Of a stretch of 64,000 nucleotides of DNA, positions 7,961 through 15,821 are shown one piece after another. The position numbers and the translations under genes are program-made. The first letter of the stretch is position 1. Every line of letters starts with the position of its first letter. Source of the DNA: Streptomyces sp. BV286 (lineage in GTDB: Bacteria > Actinomycetota > Actinomycetes > Streptomycetales > Streptomycetaceae); assembly GCF_019090165.1 (NCBI RefSeq), contig NZ_JAHRIB010000008.1, forward strand, positions 1-64,000, given 5' to 3'. Below the pieces are notes generated by a model. The model saw nothing but the letters and a program-made list of their open reading frames with translations. It was not told the origin of the DNA and searched no databases.

Positions 7961-8866
7961 CTAGTCGTTGCCGCTGAAGATGGCGACCAGACGCAGCATC
8001 TCCAGGTAGATCCACACGAGGCTCATGGTCAGGCCGAACGCGGCCAGCCAGGCTTCCTCGCGCGGCGCGCCGTAGGCGATGCCGTCCTCGATCTGCTTGA
8101 AGTCGAGCGTCAGGAAGAACGCGCCCAGGACGATCGCGAGGATACCCACGATCGCGCCCAGCGGGCCCATGCTGCGCAGGCCACCGTCATCGGCGACACC
8201 GAAGACGACCAGCAGCAGGTTGACCGCCATGACCAGCACGAAGGCGATCGCGATGGCCATACCGATGCGCGCGTACCGGGCGGTGACGCGGATCCAGCCC
8301 GCCTTGTAGATCAGCAGGGTGGCGCCGGACACCGCCATGGTGCCGAGCACGGCCTGGAAGGGCGCTCCGCTCCACCGGCTGTTGAACATCTCGCTGATCA
8401 CGCCGAGGAAGACACCCTCGAAGGCGGCGTACGCCAGGATCAGCGCGGGCGAGGCCTTGCGCTTGAACGACTGCACCAGCGCGAAGACCATCGCGATGAG
8501 TGCTGAGCCGATGGCCAGGCCGAAGCTGCTCGACGTGACCGGCAGCAGGACCCAGGCGAGGACGGCGCCGACGGTGACGGTGCCGAGCGTCATGGCCGTA
8601 CGCGCGACGACGTCGTCCATCGTCATGCGGCCGGCGGCGGGCGGGGCCTGCGGCGGTGCGCCGTGCTGCAGGTCCTGCGGGGCGTACGGGTTCTGAGCGT
8701 AAGGATTCTGCGCGTACGGGCTGCCGCCCTGCGGGGCGCCCTGCGCGTACGGGTTTCCCTGCGTTCCGACAGCGGGGCCCCCGGCCTGCGGCTGGGCGTT
8801 GAAGCCCGCGTGGCCGTTGTCGCGGCTGAACCCCCGTCGCGAGAAGACCGGGTTGCTGCTCCTCAT
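7961..8866 (-). CDS. Bax inhibitor-1/YccA family membrane protein
   Basis: This 301-residue protein has a cytoplasmic N-terminal tail of about 85 residues rich in Gln, Pro, Gly and Tyr-Ala repeats (NPYAQ repeated), followed by seven hydrophobic segments typical of the BI-1/YccA superfamily. The starting sequence MRSSNPVFSRRGF is the usual actinobacterial form. The ATG at 8866 follows GGAGG closely; the longer upstream frame is not needed. The family is linked to calcium leak and stress adaptation, but no bacterial role is certain. It runs in the same direction as pobA, 185 bp away. Confidence 0.85.
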   Translation of the reverse strand: MRSSNPVFSRRGFSRDNGHAGFNAQPQAGGPAVGTQGNPYAQGAPQGGSPYAQNPYAQNPYAPQDLQHGAPPQAPPAAGRMTMDDVVARTAMTLGTVTVGAVLAWVLLPVTSSSFGLAIGSALIAMVFALVQSFKRKASPALILAYAAFEGVFLGVISEMFNSRWSGAPFQAVLGTMAVSGATLLIYKAGWIRVTARYARIGMAIAIAFVLVMAVNLLLVVFGVADDGGLRSMGPLGAIVGILAIVLGAFFLTLDFKQIEDGIAYGAPREEAWLAAFGLTMSLVWIYLEMLRLVAIFSGND

Positions 8867-9050
8867 TTCACTCCTCCATAGCCACCGTGCGTGGCCTTGG
8901 CTCAAGAGTAATGGGTAGGCAAAAGAAAGCCTCTAGTGCCTGGGGAGGATCTTTCCCCTCTTGTGACCGGGAACACCAGGGTTCGACCTGGCATTCCCCG
9001 CACCGTTACAACGCCGGTACGGACCCCTCCGGTTCCCCCGTCCGTGGCTT

Positions 9051-10226
9051 TCAGTCGAGGGCGAAGCCGGTGTACCCCTCGGCGAGGTCCTGCTCGGCGC
9101 CGTGCGCGGAGGCGAGCCGCTCCAGCCGGGCCAGCTGGATACGGTCGTCGAAGGGCGTCGCGTCGGGCGAGCGGTGCAGCAGGGTCGTCATCTCGTACGA
9201 GAACCGCTCGGCCTGCCACACCCGCCGCAGGCAGGTCTCGGAGTAGGCGTCGAGGAGCTCGCCGGACCCGGTCTCCCTCTCGTGCGCCAGCGCCCGCGCG
9301 AAGGTCACGATGTCCCCCACCGCGAGGTTCAGCCCCTTGGCGCCCGTCGGCGGCACGATGTGGGCGGCGTCACCGGCCAGGAAGAGCCGCCCGTGACGCA
9401 TCGGCTCGTGCACGTGGCTGCGCATGGGGGTGACGGACTTGGCGGTGACGGGACCCCTGCGGAGCCGCCAGTCGTCGTCGGTCTCGAACCGGCGCTCCAG
9501 TTCGTCCCAGATCTCCTCGTCGCCCCACTCCTGCGCGTCCGTGCCCTCGGGCACCTGGAGGTAGAGCCGGGAGACGGTCGGCGAGCGCATGGACAGCAGG
9601 GCGAAACCGCGGTCGTGGCGGGCGTAGACGAGCTCGTCGTGCGAGGGGGGCACGTCGGCGAGGATCCCCAGCCAGCCGAAGGGGTAGGTCCGCTCGAAGA
9701 CCCGTGTGAGCTCCTCGGGGATCGCCTTGCGGGCCACACCCCAGAAGCCGTCGCACCCGACGACGTACGCGCACTCCAGGACGTCCTCGCGCCCCTCGTG
9801 CCTGAAGCGCACCCGGGGGCGGTCGGTGTCGGCCCCCTCGACGGCCAGCGCCTCCGCCTCGAAGAGCACCGGTCCGCCCTCCTTGAGCTGGAGCGCGATG
9901 AGGTCCTTGCACACCTCGGTCTGGGCGTAGACCATGACGGACCGCCCACCGGTGAGCGCGGGGAAGTCGATCCGGTGGCGCCTGCGCGCGAACCGCAGCT
10001 CGATGCCGTCGTGGCGCAGACCCTCCCGGTCCATGCGCTCGCCGACGCCCGCGGCCCGCAGCACGTCCACGGTCCCCTGCTCCAGGATCCCGGCGCGCTG
10101 CCGCTGCTCCACGTACGCCCGGTCGCGGCTCTCCAGTACGACGGAGTCGATCCCCGCGTTGTGCAGCAGCCTCGCCAGCAGCAGGCCGGCCGGTCCGGCT
10201 CCGATGATCCCGACGGTGGTACGCAT
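9051..10226 (-). CDS. pobA: 4-hydroxybenzoate 3-monooxygenase
   Basis: This 391-residue FAD-dependent aromatic hydroxylase converts 4-hydroxybenzoate to protocatechuate with NADPH and O2, feeding the beta-ketoadipate pathway. It shows the dinucleotide fold GAGPAG (residues 9-14), the DG motif CDGFWG, and the GD motif AGDAAHIVPPTGAKGLN. Length and motif spacing match PobA rather than phenol or salicylate hydroxylases. The ATG at 10226 has AAGGAG seven bases upstream; the GTG two codons earlier is too close to that site. No pca genes or regulator lie beside it, so control is probably in trans. Two palindromes lie upstream. Confidence 0.92.
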   Translation of the reverse strand: MRTTVGIIGAGPAGLLLARLLHNAGIDSVVLESRDRAYVEQRQRAGILEQGTVDVLRAAGVGERMDREGLRHDGIELRFARRRHRIDFPALTGGRSVMVYAQTEVCKDLIALQLKEGGPVLFEAEALAVEGADTDRPRVRFRHEGREDVLECAYVVGCDGFWGVARKAIPEELTRVFERTYPFGWLGILADVPPSHDELVYARHDRGFALLSMRSPTVSRLYLQVPEGTDAQEWGDEEIWDELERRFETDDDWRLRRGPVTAKSVTPMRSHVHEPMRHGRLFLAGDAAHIVPPTGAKGLNLAVGDIVTFARALAHERETGSGELLDAYSETCLRRVWQAERFSYEMTTLLHRSPDATPFDDRIQLARLERLASAHGAEQDLAEGYTGFALD

Positions 10227-10282
10227 CGACACGCTCCTTCGCGCTCCGACGACCCCGGTGAGCGCCGCCAGCGTTGTTCGCT

Positions 10283-10311
10283 GAGTGAAGTTTTATTCAC
10301 CACTTCGCTCA
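10283..10311. promoter_or_regulatory. Candidate operator of pobA
   Basis: TGAGTGAAG and CTTCGCTCA form an imperfect inverted repeat with one mismatch. Inside it lies a second symmetric pair, GTGAA and TTCAC, separated by six bases. It sits 57-85 bp upstream of the pobA start, where an IclR- or MarR-type regulator of aromatic catabolism could bind. The regulator gene is not in the window. Confidence 0.4.
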
Positions 10312-10366
10312 CGTGAGTTTCCGACGGGTGGGGCCCGCTGTCAACGGTCACGCGGTGAAGTCTTCA

Positions 10367-10386
10367 ATGAAGGATGCATCCTTCAT
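10367..10386. promoter_or_regulatory. Perfect 20-bp palindrome between pobA and bldA
   Basis: ATGAAGGATG is followed directly by its exact reverse complement CATCCTTCAT. A 20-bp perfect palindrome without spacer is typical of a dimeric repressor operator. It lies 140 bp upstream of pobA and about 50 bp beyond the 3' end of bldA. Its regulator is unknown. Confidence 0.5.
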
Positions 10387-10437
10387 CACGAGGTGCCGTG
10401 AGACGCCGGAGACGCCGGGGAACGGAAGTGTCGGAGG

Positions 10438-10520
10438 TGCCCGGAACCGGACTTGAACCGGTACGCCCGCGAGGGGCAGCGAGGTTTAAGCTCGCCGTGT
10501 CTGCATTCCACCATCCGGGC
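10438..10520 (-). tRNA. bldA: tRNA-Leu (anticodon UAA), bldA
   Basis: The minus strand folds as a class II tRNA. A seven-base acceptor stem GCCCGGA pairs with TCCGGGC, the anticodon stem GCGAG/CTCGC closes the loop CTTAAAC with anticodon UAA, and there is a long variable arm and a T-arm with GTTCAAGTC. The 3' CCA is not encoded. In Streptomyces the UUA-reading leucine tRNA is BldA, which limits translation of rare TTA codons and so couples them to development and antibiotic production. None of the genes annotated here appears to contain an in-frame TTA codon. Confidence 0.96.
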
Positions 10521-10549
10521 AGGCCATGGGCTCCGCGTCGAGTGATCCG

Positions 10550-10577
10550 AGCCTATCGGGACAGATCCCCCGAACAG
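10550..10577 (-). promoter_or_regulatory. Probable bldA promoter
   Basis: On the minus strand TAGGCT (10555-10550) is a good -10 hexamer. A weak -35, CTGTTC, lies 16 bases further upstream. Transcription would begin roughly 20-25 bases before the tRNA 5' end. The rest of the 10521-10912 gap holds an AT-rich patch (about 10596-10617) and the ABC gene leader, with no gene I can support. Confidence 0.4.
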
Positions 10578-10912
10578 CGGAAGGTCGGACCGATGTTGTC
10601 TTATTTTATTGACGTCTGAGGGTGCATCAGCCCACGGTACGAGCCATCCGCACTTGCCACATGCCCTTCGACCAACGTCGGACGGCTTATGTGGAATGAC
10701 GTGATTTCACCGCCCGAACGAGCGGAACCTGACGAACCGTCGCCCATTCCCCCTCAGGGGTGGGTGTCATCCCCAGGTATGACACAGCGTCGCGCGGTCC
10801 GACCCGAGTCGCCCCTCGGAACCGGAACAGCGGGTGACTACACGGCGCGGATCGGCACCGACGATGGAACCAGTCGTCCACTCGTCGTCGTACCGACAAG
10901 GAGCACCCTTCC

Positions 10913-11683
10913 GTGACCACCACTCCCCTCGCCGACCGGACCACCCTGGTCGCCGCCCGCGCCACGGAACTGTCGAAGGTCTACGGACAGGGAGAGACCC
11001 AGGTGGTCGCTCTGGACCGGGTCTCCGTCGACTTCCGGCAGGCCGAGTTCACCGCGATCATGGGTCCCTCGGGCTCCGGCAAGTCCACGCTGATGCACTG
11101 CGTCGCGGGACTGGACTCCTTCTCCTCCGGCTCGGTCCGCATCGGTGACACCGAGCTCGGCTCCCTCAAGGACAAGCAGCTGACCAAGCTGCGCCGGGAC
11201 AAGATCGGCTTCATCTTCCAGGCGTTCAACCTCCTGCCGACCCTCACCGCCCTGGAGAACATCACCCTCCCCATGGACATCGCGGGCCGCAAGCCGGACA
11301 AGGAGTGGCTGAACAGGGTGATCGGCATGGTGGGCCTGGCCGACCGGCTCTCCCACCGTCCCACCGAGCTCTCCGGCGGACAGCAGCAGCGCGTCGCCGT
11401 GGCCCGTGCGCTGGCGTCCCGCCCGGACATCATCTTCGGCGACGAGCCCACCGGAAACCTGGACTCGCGCTCGGGCGCCGAGGTGCTGGGCTTCCTCCGC
11501 AACTCCGTACGGGAGATGGGGCAGACCGTCGTCATGGTCACCCACGACCCGGTGGCCGCGGCGTACGCGGACCGCGTGATCTTCCTGGCCGACGGGCGGA
11601 TCGTCGACGAGATGCTCTCGCCGACCGCCGACGGCGTCCTCGACCGGATGAAGGACTTCGACGCCAAGGGCCGTACGAGCTAG
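10913..11683 (+). CDS. ABC transporter ATP-binding protein (MacB/LolD type)
   Basis: This 256-residue ATPase has Walker A GPSGSGKST, a Q-loop in FIFQAFNLLP, the signature LSGGQQQRVAVARAL, Walker B IIFGDEPTGNLDS, and the switch histidine in VTHDP. The sequence around GNLD is typical of the MacB/LolD/FtsE branch that powers FtsX-like permeases rather than solute importers. GTG start with AAGGAG upstream. It precedes its permease by 66 bp and forms a two-gene operon. It closely resembles the ATPase at 40783-41571, including a nearly identical C-terminal end. Confidence 0.93.
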   Translation: MTTTPLADRTTLVAARATELSKVYGQGETQVVALDRVSVDFRQAEFTAIMGPSGSGKSTLMHCVAGLDSFSSGSVRIGDTELGSLKDKQLTKLRRDKIGFIFQAFNLLPTLTALENITLPMDIAGRKPDKEWLNRVIGMVGLADRLSHRPTELSGGQQQRVAVARALASRPDIIFGDEPTGNLDSRSGAEVLGFLRNSVREMGQTVVMVTHDPVAAAYADRVIFLADGRIVDEMLSPTADGVLDRMKDFDAKGRTS

Positions 11684-11749
11684 CCGCCACCGCGCCCTCG
11701 CACCCCGCCGCGTCTCGTCCCGCCTCCTCCTCCACCAGGACAGAAACCC

Positions 11750-14272
11750 ATGTTCCGTACCGCCCTGCGCAACGTCCTCGCGCACAAGGCCAGGCTGTTG
11801 ATGACCGTGCTCGCCGTCATGCTCGGCGTCGCCTTCGTCTCCGGCACCCTGGTCTTCACCGACACCTTCGGCAATGCCTACAAGAACAAGTCGGCGAAGA
11901 GCTTCGACCACGTCTCGGTCGCCATCCAGCCCGAAGGCGGCTCCTACGAGTCCGGTGACGACGGCGAGGCCAAGAAGCCGCCGCGGCTGACCGACGCCCT
12001 CCTGAAGAAGACCCAGGACCTGCCCGGTGCCGACTCGGCGATCGGCGGCGTCATGGACTTCACCGCACTCGCCGACAAGGACGGCAAGCTCGTCGGCGGC
12101 GACTGGGGAACCTCCGGTGCCAACTACTACCCCGGCAAGGACGGCAAGGACCCCCGCTACGACTTCACCGAGGGCGCGGCACCCAAGTCCGCCGGTGACA
12201 TCGCGCTCGACTCCAGGACCGCCGGACGCACCGGCTACAAGGTCGGTGACACGGTCCGCTACTCCACCGACGGACCGGTGCGGACGGCGAAGATCAGCGG
12301 CGTCTTCGACACCGAGGACGGCAGCGTCCTCGCGGGCGGCAGCCTGGTGGTGTTCGACAACGACACCGCCATGAAGGTCCTCGGCAAGAGCCAGTACGAC
12401 GAGATCGACGTGAAGGCCGCCGCGGGCACCTCCGAGACGGCGCTGAAGAGCTCGGTCGAGAAGATCCTGCCGAAGGAGACGGTGGCCCTCTCCGGTGCCC
12501 AGCTCTCCGCCGACCAGGAGGCGATGATCGAGGAGCAGACCAAGGCGATGAGCCAGGTCCTGCTCATCTTCGCGGGAATCGCCCTGTTCGTCGGCATCTT
12601 CATCATCGCCAACACCTTCACCATGCTGGTCGCCCAGCGCACCAGGGAACTGGCCCTGATGCGCGCCGTCGGCGCCTCGCGCCGCCAGGTGACGCGCTCC
12701 GTGCTCATCGAGGCGTTCCTCGTGGGCCTGGCGGCCGCGGTGACCGGTTTCGCGCTCGGCATCGGCGTGGCCATGGGCCTGGAGTCCCTGATGAACTCCG
12801 CGGGCGCCTCCCTGCCCGACGGGCCGCTCGTCATCGCCCCGACCACGATCGTCGTCGCGCTGGTCATCGGTGTGGTCGTGACCATGCTGGCCGCCTGGCT
12901 GCCGGGCCGCCGCGCCGCGAAGATCCCGCCGGTCGCCGCGATGAACAGTGTCCACGCGACGCCGACCACGCGCGGTCTCGTAGTCCGCAACACCCTGGGC
13001 TCGGTCATCGTCGCCCTCGGCGCGGTCATGCTGTTCATGGACGACAACTACGTGAAGGCCGGCGGCGCCGGAGTGATCCTCGTCGGGGTCATCGTCCTCA
13101 CGCCGCTCCTGTCGCGCCCGTTCATCGCCGCGTCGGCCCCGCTCCTGAAGCCGTTCGGCGTCACGGGCAAGCTGTCCCGGCTCAACGCGGTGCGCAACCC
13201 GCGCCGTACGGCCTCCACCGCCTCGGCCCTGATGATCGGCCTGACCCTCATCACGGCGATGACGGTGGTCGCGACCTCCATGGGCAGCGCCATCAACAAG
13301 ATGGCCTCGGACTCCCTGAAGGCCGACTACACCGTCTCCATGGCGAACTACCAGCCGCTGGCCCCAGAGGTCCGCGAGAAGCTGGACAAGCTCCCCGACG
13401 TCGAGGCGAGCAGCCCGTTGCGCCCGGCCTACGGCGAGCTCGGCGACTCGTACATCGAGGTCTCCGGCGTCGACGAGAAGGCCTTCGGCCAGCTGGTGAA
13501 CCTCGACTTCACCAGCGGCTCCCTCGCGAACCTGACCGGCGCCTCCACGCTGGTCGACAAGGAGACCGCGGACGACGAGGGCCTGAAGACGGGTGACACC
13601 GTCCCGGTGAAGTTCGACGACGGCGAGACGGCCCGGCTGAAGGTCGCCGGCGTCTACGAGCAGAACGAGATGCTCAACGGTCTGTTCGCGCCGCTCGCCG
13701 TGGTCGACCCGCACCTGTCGAAGGTCACCGACCAGCAGGTCATGGTGAAGATGAAGGACGGTGTCTCCGACCGGGCCGAGGACGCCATCGTCAAGGCCCT
13801 GGGCGACAACCCCGCCATCAAGATCCAGGACAAGAACGCGATCAACAACGAGATCGCCGGCGCGATCAACCTGATGCTGAACATGCTCTACGGCCTGCTG
13901 GCGATGGCCATCCTGATCGCGGTCCTCGGTGTCATCAACACCCTGGCCATGTCGGTCTTCGAGCGGAAGCACGAGATCGGCATGATGCGGGCCATCGGTC
14001 TCGACCGTGCGAAGGTCAAGCAGATGGTGCGCCTGGAGGCGATCATCATCTCCCTGTTCGGCGCGGTGCTCGGCATCGGTCTGGGCCTGTTCATGGGCTG
14101 GGTGGCGGGCGACAGCATCTCCGGCACGGTGACGACGTACACCATGGAGATCCCGTTCGGCCGGATCGCCGTCTTCCTCTGCATCGCGGGCCTGGTCGGC
14201 GTCCTCGCGGCGATGTGGCCGGCGCGCAGCGCGGCGAAGCTGAACCCGCTGATGGCGATCAAGAGCGAGTAG
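11750..14272 (+). CDS. FtsX/MacB-family ABC permease
   Basis: This 840-residue permease has an N-terminal helix (about 15-35), a large extracytoplasmic domain to about residue 255, three helices at about 270-400, further central helices, a second extracytoplasmic domain, and three C-terminal helices around 710-830. That is the duplicated FtsX layout common in actinobacteria. The motifs RELALMRAVGAS and KHEIGMMRAIGLD before the helices are typical coupling helices. Such complexes move lipids, lipoproteins or peptides across the envelope, or transmit force to wall hydrolases; the cargo here is unknown. It is paired with the preceding ATPase. Confidence 0.9.
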   Translation: MFRTALRNVLAHKARLLMTVLAVMLGVAFVSGTLVFTDTFGNAYKNKSAKSFDHVSVAIQPEGGSYESGDDGEAKKPPRLTDALLKKTQDLPGADSAIGGVMDFTALADKDGKLVGGDWGTSGANYYPGKDGKDPRYDFTEGAAPKSAGDIALDSRTAGRTGYKVGDTVRYSTDGPVRTAKISGVFDTEDGSVLAGGSLVVFDNDTAMKVLGKSQYDEIDVKAAAGTSETALKSSVEKILPKETVALSGAQLSADQEAMIEEQTKAMSQVLLIFAGIALFVGIFIIANTFTMLVAQRTRELALMRAVGASRRQVTRSVLIEAFLVGLAAAVTGFALGIGVAMGLESLMNSAGASLPDGPLVIAPTTIVVALVIGVVVTMLAAWLPGRRAAKIPPVAAMNSVHATPTTRGLVVRNTLGSVIVALGAVMLFMDDNYVKAGGAGVILVGVIVLTPLLSRPFIAASAPLLKPFGVTGKLSRLNAVRNPRRTASTASALMIGLTLITAMTVVATSMGSAINKMASDSLKADYTVSMANYQPLAPEVREKLDKLPDVEASSPLRPAYGELGDSYIEVSGVDEKAFGQLVNLDFTSGSLANLTGASTLVDKETADDEGLKTGDTVPVKFDDGETARLKVAGVYEQNEMLNGLFAPLAVVDPHLSKVTDQQVMVKMKDGVSDRAEDAIVKALGDNPAIKIQDKNAINNEIAGAINLMLNMLYGLLAMAILIAVLGVINTLAMSVFERKHEIGMMRAIGLDRAKVKQMVRLEAIIISLFGAVLGIGLGLFMGWVAGDSISGTVTTYTMEIPFGRIAVFLCIAGLVGVLAAMWPARSAAKLNPLMAIKSE

Positions 14273-14295
14273 TTCCTCGCGGTACGCACAGGAGC

Positions 14296-14326
14296 GGGGC
14301 CCCGGACGAGCGTCGTCCGGGGCCCC
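14296..14326. terminator. Bidirectional hairpin terminator
   Basis: A perfect 14-bp stem (14296-14309 with 14313-14326) closes a three-base loop. It lies between the convergent ABC permease and methyltransferase genes. Confidence 0.75.
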
Positions 14327-14339
14327 ACTCACGTACGGC

Positions 14340-15629
14340 CTACCGCCAGGAGCGGGCGCGCAGCGGCATCCCCGAGGTGCCGGTGTCCGGGGTCTTCACC
14401 GCCAGCACCTGGTTCACGCCGATGCGGTTGCGCTCGAAGGCGAGCGCCGAGGCGGCCATGTAGAGGCGCCAGACGCGGGCCCGGCCGGGGCTGGTGAGAC
14501 GGACCGCGGCCGGCCAGTCGGCCTCCAGGTTGGCCACCCACCGGCGCAGCGTCAGTCCGTAGTGCTCACGGATCGACTCGACGTCACGGACCTCGAACCC
14601 GGCGTTCTCCAACTGGCTCACGGTCCCGCCGACCGGCTCCAGTTCCCCGTCCGGGAAGACGTACCTGTCCATGAACGCGTCGAGTTCGTACCCCGACTCG
14701 TCCCGCCACGGGCGGCGCCCGATCTGGTGGTTCAGGAGCCGCCCGCCCGGCCCGAGGAGACCGAACAGCACCCGGGCGTACTCCAGGTAGCGCTCGCTGC
14801 CGACGTGTTCGGCCATCCCCACGGAGGAGATCGCGTCGTAGGGCCCGTCCGTGACGTCGCGGTAGTCCTGGACACGGATCTCGACCCGGTCGGTAAGCCC
14901 CTCCTCGGCGACGCGCTTGCGGGCGTACGCGGCCTGCTCCTGCGACAGGGTCACGCCGACGACGCTCACGCCGTGCTCGCGGGCCGCGTGGACCGCCATG
15001 GAGCCCCAGCCGCAGCCCACGTCGAGCAGCCGCATGCCCGGCCTCAGGTCCAGCTTGCGGGCGATGAGCCCGAGCTTGTCGCGCTGGGCGTCCTCCAGGG
15101 TGCCGTCCGGGGACTCCCAGTAGGCGCACGAGTAGACCATGGACGGTCCGAGGACGATCTCGTAGAAGTCGTTGCCGACGTCGTAGTGGTGGCTGATCGC
15201 GCGTCTGTCACTGCGCTTGGTGTGCAGATGGGAGCGTCCGCGGACCTCCTCGCGGGGCGGGGCGGGCGGCAGCGGCGACCCCGCCATCCGGACGAGCCCG
15301 CGCACGGCGGCCCGTACGCCGGGATCCCGCAGGGCCTCCCGCAGGCTCCTGGTGTCCTCGCCGCGCTCCCACACCAGCCCGGCCACCACCTCCAGAACGG
15401 CGTACAGGTCGCCGTCCACCGTCAGGTCCCCGGCGACCCATGCTCTGGCCAGTCCCAACTCTCCGGGTTTCCACAGAAGTCGGCGCAGGGCACGCCGGTT
15501 CCGAACGACGAGCACGGGGGTGCCCTGCGGTCCTGATTCCGAGCCGTCCCAGGCACGGATCCGGACCGGGAGCGGGGCTCCCAGCAACTGCTCTGTCAGC
15601 GCCTTGAGCCGCAGCGCCGCGTCCTGCAT
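14340..15629 (-). CDS. Cyclopropane-fatty-acyl-phospholipid synthase family methyltransferase
   Basis: This 429-residue protein has the N-terminal lipid-binding domain and the SAM methyltransferase core of the CFA synthase family. The SAM loop is LLDVGCGWGSM, preceded by the family block YSCAYW that begins the fold. The catalytic-type segment SVGMAEHVG is present. Family members add a methylene bridge, or a methyl group, to unsaturated acyl chains of membrane phospholipids. The ATG at 15629 follows GGAGGTG; the frame extending further upstream is non-coding. Cyclopropanation and methyl-branching cannot be distinguished by eye. Confidence 0.87.
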   Translation of the reverse strand: MQDAALRLKALTEQLLGAPLPVRIRAWDGSESGPQGTPVLVVRNRRALRRLLWKPGELGLARAWVAGDLTVDGDLYAVLEVVAGLVWERGEDTRSLREALRDPGVRAAVRGLVRMAGSPLPPAPPREEVRGRSHLHTKRSDRRAISHHYDVGNDFYEIVLGPSMVYSCAYWESPDGTLEDAQRDKLGLIARKLDLRPGMRLLDVGCGWGSMAVHAAREHGVSVVGVTLSQEQAAYARKRVAEEGLTDRVEIRVQDYRDVTDGPYDAISSVGMAEHVGSERYLEYARVLFGLLGPGGRLLNHQIGRRPWRDESGYELDAFMDRYVFPDGELEPVGGTVSQLENAGFEVRDVESIREHYGLTLRRWVANLEADWPAAVRLTSPGRARVWRLYMAASALAFERNRIGVNQVLAVKTPDTGTSGMPLRARSWR

Positions 15630-15755
15630 GAGGCACACCTCCGTGACGAGGAATCCCACAGACTCCAACACCACGTAAACACCAACGGGCCCGGAGCGCA
15701 GTCCCGCCAAAGGGTTATGTCTGCGCAAAAGGGCGTGTCGCCGCTCCCGGAAACG

Positions 15756-15797
15756 CCGAAGGGGCCCCCGCACCACGGATGGCGGGGACCCCTTCGG
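15756..15797 (-). terminator. Hairpin terminator of ndh
   Basis: CCGAAGGGG-CCCCCGC (from 15756) pairs with GCGGGG-ACCCCTTCGG (to 15797) with one bulge and a loop of about 9 nt. It lies directly downstream of the ndh stop codon. Confidence 0.7.
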
Positions 15798-15821
15798 GAC
15801 AGGCGTGCGGCGACCGGAGGG

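Noticed and set aside
10285..10300. GTGAA-TTCAC upstream of pobA as a Rex site
   Set aside because: The two halves are six bases apart rather than the four of the Rex consensus, and pobA has no expected link to Rex.
10689..10916. A short coding frame between bldA and the ABC operon
   Set aside because: There is no ribosome site, the composition is unlike coding sequence, and it overlaps the ABC gene leader.
10838..14332. A minus-strand open frame of over 1100 codons
   Set aside because: It lies opposite the first ABC pair, is rich in His, Asp, Gly and Arg, and has the composition typical of antisense shadows in GC-rich DNA.
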